Source: VBDM01 sp035317085
GTDB taxonomy: Bacteria > Pseudomonadota > Gammaproteobacteria > Burkholderiales > SG8-39
Assembly: GCA_035317085.1 (NCBI GenBank)
Contig: DATHHS010000004.1
Coordinates: forward strand, 1-7,421
DNA: 7,421 nucleotides
Direction of reading: 5' to 3'
Shown here: positions 5,692 through 7,421 of the stretch, piece after piece
Numbering within the stretch: position 1 is the stretch's first letter
Layout of the letters: the number at the start of each line of letters is the position of its first letter
Notes under the pieces: generated by a model
The model's database searches: none
What the model saw: the letters and a program-made list of their open reading frames with translations, nothing else
Told to the model about the DNA's origin: nothing
Made by a program: the position numbers and the translations under genes

Positions 5692-6032
5692 TTGCCTGCT
5701 CCCCGGGACAAGCCCTTGAGGACCAGCGCCGTCACGGCAATGGTGAGGACCACGCTCACTACCAGCGCTGCCACTATGGCAACGGCGTGAGCCTTGAGGT
5801 GCGGCCAGAACATCACCACGCCGACCGCGGCGGGAACGAACAGCAGTCCGAAATGCTGGCTGAAAGTACTCGCCACTCCATCGAGCGAAGCGTTTGCTCC
5901 CTTTCGCAGAGCGAGGAAGCCGAGCAGCAGGATGAGGCCGACGACGGGGCCCGGAATCAAGGGCAAGAGGAAATGCGTGATGAGTTCGCCCAGACCCTGG
6001 AAGAGCAGGATCTGTACGAGACCGGAAATCAT
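5688..6032 (-). CDS. lrgA: LrgA/CidA-family membrane protein
   Basis: The 114-residue product has four likely membrane helices. It opens with the family pattern L-L-F-Q-G-L-G-E-L-I (9-18), then L-P-L-I-P-G-P-V-V-G-L (23-33), and carries L-L-F-V-P-A-A-V-G-V (63-72), all typical of LrgA/CidA holin-like proteins in the inner membrane. It probably forms a complex with LrgB, whose gene overlaps by 4 nt. ATG 6032 places the first membrane helix where the family starts. The AGGA upstream is about 13 nt away, so initiation may depend on translation from the aquaporin gene, which ends 26 nt before. The long upstream extension of the open frame runs through the aquaporin gene in another frame and is not coding. 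Whether the substrate is a carboxylate or the role is lysis control cannot be told. Confidence 0.88.
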   Translation of the reverse strand: MISGLVQILLFQGLGELITHFLLPLIPGPVVGLILLLGFLALRKGANASLDGVASTFSQHFGLLFVPAAVGVVMFWPHLKAHAVAIVAALVVSVVLTIAVTALVLKGLSRGAGK

Positions 6033-6058
6033 GACGCGCGAGCCATCCTGGCCGGATT

Positions 6059-6730
6059 CTATCCTGAGCCCTTGGATCGCTCCCTGAACATCCACGCGAA
6101 CAGCGGGACCGCGACGAGGACCGCCGCGCCTTGTGCGAGCAGAAAGCCTGGAACATCGCTCCGCGCAATTCCCGCGAAGGAATCGGTGAATGTTCGCGCG
6201 ACCGTCACCGCGGGATTGGCAAACGAGGTCGAGGACGTGAACCAGTACGCGCCCGCGATATAGGACGCAACCGCGTACGGCACCGCACGGGAACGAACGG
6301 CAACGCACGAGAGGACGATGGCCAGCAGGCCGAACGTGGCGATGAATTCGGCCCAGACTTGCCCGAACCCAGGCCGCGCTTTCTGCGACCACTCAAGCAA
6401 CGGGAGTCCGAACATGGCGTGCGCCGCAACTACACCGAGAATCCCGGCGGCGAATTGCACGGCAATATAGGCCGCTGCGGCCGCCCATTGCAGTTCGCCT
6501 CGCGCGGCGAGCGCCACGGTGACAGCGGGATTGAAGTGAGCGCCGGAGATCGGCGCGAAGGTCACGATGAGCGCGACGAGCGCGCCGCCCGTCGCGAGAG
6601 AATTCGCGAGCAGCGCGAGCGCTGCGTTGCCTCCCGAGAGCCGCTCGGCCATGATGCCCGAGCCGACCACGGCGACAAGCAACAGGGCCGTGCCCAGGCC
6701 TTCCGCCACCAGGCGACGCGTCAGCGTCAT
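6059..6730 (-). CDS. aqpS: MIP-family channel, AqpS-like (arsenite/metalloid aquaglyceroporin)
   Basis: The 223-residue product has six membrane helices and two NPA boxes: H-F-N-P-A-V-T (65-71) and F-A-N-P-A-V-T-V-A-R (170-179). This is the major intrinsic protein fold of the inner membrane. The residue after the second NPA is Val175, not the Arg of classical aquaporins and GlpF, so the aromatic/Arg selectivity filter lacks its Arg and should be wider or more hydrophobic. From memory, the AqpS channel of Sinorhizobium meliloti, also encoded in an ars operon, has the same change. Its ATG overlaps the arsC stop as ATGA. The likely job is to let arsenite made by ArsC leave the cell down its gradient, in place of an ArsB or Acr3 pump; methylated arsenicals are another possible cargo. 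The upstream extension of the frame is an arsC shadow. Confidence 0.88.
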   Translation of the reverse strand: MTLTRRLVAEGLGTALLLVAVVGSGIMAERLSGGNAALALLANSLATGGALVALIVTFAPISGAHFNPAVTVALAARGELQWAAAAAYIAVQFAAGILGVVAAHAMFGLPLLEWSQKARPGFGQVWAEFIATFGLLAIVLSCVAVRSRAVPYAVASYIAGAYWFTSSTSFANPAVTVARTFTDSFAGIARSDVPGFLLAQGAAVLVAVPLFAWMFRERSKGSG

Positions 6731-7212
6731 CGCTTGCCGATATCCTTGACTTGATTCTGCAGTGAAAGCCGGTCGAGCTTGTCGAAGGGGAGGCTCGCGA
6801 AGAGCTCGATACGCCGCCGCAGCGCGCTGGCGGTTTCGGAAAAGGCGCGGCGCTTCTGATCTTCCGTTCCCACGACCGCCGCAGGGTCGGGCATGCCCCA
6901 ATGCGCCGTCATGGGTTGGCCGGGCCAGTACGGGCACTGCTCTCCGGCCGCCTGATCGCAGACGGTGACGACGAAATCCATCACCGGCGCGTCGGGCTTT
7001 GCAAATTCATCCCAGCTCTTGCTGCGCAGGCCGCTCGCAGGGATCCGGCTTTGCGCGAGCAGTTCGAGCGCGAGCGGATGCGCCGCGCCTTTCGGATGGC
7101 TTCCGGCGCTGTAAGCATGGAACTTCCCCTTGCTCACCGCGAGGCTGTTGGTCAGGGCCTCCGCCAGGATGGAGCGCGCCGAATTGCCGGTGCAAAGAAA
7201 GAGGACATTCAT
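6727..7212 (-). CDS. arsC: Arsenate reductase, thioredoxin-coupled (low-molecular-weight phosphatase fold)
   Basis: The enzyme reduces arsenate to arsenite in the cytoplasm. The 161-residue protein starts M-N-V-L-F-L-C-T-G-N-S-A-R-S, giving the CX5R P-loop Cys7-Arg13 of the LMW phosphatase/ArsC family. Redox Cys85 (V-T-V-C-D) and Cys93 (E-Q-C-P-Y-W-P-G) supply the Cys relay that regenerates the enzyme through thioredoxin, and Asp109 in the M-P-D-P motif is the expected general acid. The length is somewhat above the 130-140 residues of the plasmid pI258-type enzyme. ATG 7212 is chosen because a GGAGAGAG site precedes it and the P-loop then sits at its usual distance; a GTG four codons upstream overlaps that site. 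It lies 25 nt after arsR and overlaps the channel gene by 4 nt. Confidence 0.95.
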   Translation of the reverse strand: MNVLFLCTGNSARSILAEALTNSLAVSKGKFHAYSAGSHPKGAAHPLALELLAQSRIPASGLRSKSWDEFAKPDAPVMDFVVTVCDQAAGEQCPYWPGQPMTAHWGMPDPAAVVGTEDQKRRAFSETASALRRRIELFASLPFDKLDRLSLQNQVKDIGKR

Positions 7213-7237
7213 CACTCTCTCCACGCGAGATCCCCCT

Positions 7238-7421
7238 TCACGTGACCTTCTCCTTGCGCTTGCGCGCGACGGGCTTGCATACCGGGGCGCAGTCCTCCCC
7301 GCCGCAGCAGTTCTCGGTCAAGTAGGAAACCAGTGCGTTCATCTTCCCGAAATCCGGGGCGTAGTAGATGAAGCGGCCTTCCTGTCGCGCAACCAGCAAT
7401 CCGGCGTGGGTCAACTCCTTC
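7238..7421 (-). CDS. arsR: ArsR-family arsenic-responsive repressor, C-terminal part (runs off the right edge)
   Basis: Sixty codons plus stop are visible. They begin in the recognition helix (K-E-L-T-H-A-G-L-L), then the wing (V-A-R-Q-E-G-R-F-I-Y-Y-A), as in ArsR/SmtB winged-helix repressors that release DNA on binding metal or metalloid. The C-terminal helix is followed by E-N-C-C-G-G-E-D-C-A-P-V-C and a basic tail. The four clustered Cys, at residues 38, 39, 44 and 48 of the visible part, are the likely As(III) site. This is like the C-terminal Cys-pair type known from Acidithiobacillus ferrooxidans ArsR rather than the helix-4 Cys site of R773 ArsR. It probably represses its own operon (arsC, channel and perhaps lrgAB); the promoter lies outside the window. 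Confidence 0.9.
   Translation of the reverse strand, partial: KELTHAGLLVARQEGRFIYYAPDFGKMNALVSYLTENCCGGEDCAPVCKPVARKRKEKVT

Noticed and set aside
5692..6168. Upstream extension of the lrgB frame
   Set aside because: It covers lrgA in another frame and is Arg/Ser-rich; LrgB family similarity begins at the ATG at 5691, which has a ribosome binding site and an ATGA overlap.
6033..6392. Upstream extension of the lrgA frame
   Set aside because: It lies over the aquaporin gene in another frame; the family N-terminus fits ATG 6032.

Overview
The window is GC-rich, gene-dense proteobacterial DNA and reads as ordinary chromosome. I infer a Betaproteobacterium, probably Burkholderiales-like. The basis is the base composition, an 88-residue IF-1 with a basic C-terminal tail next to a CspA-family gene, and aromatic-acid (protocatechuate 4,5-cleavage / phthalate type) catabolic genes. 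That placement is inference. Every confidently called gene except one lies on the minus strand, so transcription runs from right to left. I see no tRNA, rRNA, CRISPR array, IS element or phage gene.

Right part (about 7421 down to 4948): an arsenic-resistance cluster that runs into a LrgA/LrgB pair. In transcription order it holds the 3' end of an ArsR-type repressor with a C-terminal Cys cluster, a thioredoxin-type arsenate reductase (arsC), an AqpS-like major intrinsic protein channel, a LrgA/CidA-like membrane protein and LrgB. Gaps are 25 nt, an ATGA overlap, 26 nt and another ATGA overlap, so all five could share one mRNA. No ArsB or Acr3 efflux pump lies in the window; arsenite exit through the channel is the likely detoxification route. 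What LrgAB does here is unknown.

Middle (about 4950 to 4067): a CspA-family gene is coupled to infA (translation initiation factor IF-1) through a TGATG stop/start overlap. A small gene of unknown function follows 10 nt after infA. The csp leader carries a perfect 8-bp GC hairpin just upstream of its ribosome binding site. The small downstream gene may be frameshifted near its 3' end.

Centre-left (3941 to 1773): a plus-strand gene for a 62-residue membrane protein diverges from a two-gene catabolic unit. That unit encodes a protein of the 4,5-dihydroxyphthalate decarboxylase family (substrate-binding-protein fold, no signal peptide), then a LigJ-type 4-oxalomesaconate hydratase. Together they suggest degradation of phthalate- or protocatechuate-like aromatic acids by the meta (4,5) route.

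Left end (1554 to 1): a 481-residue membrane protein of unknown function, with one N-terminal membrane segment, a long charged helical region and a C-terminal group of membrane segments. It is followed after 9 nt by the start of a small lipoprotein gene that runs off the window. The 218-bp gap between this unit and ligJ holds two hairpins, a 10-bp palindrome and an AT-rich island, and probably contains the promoter.
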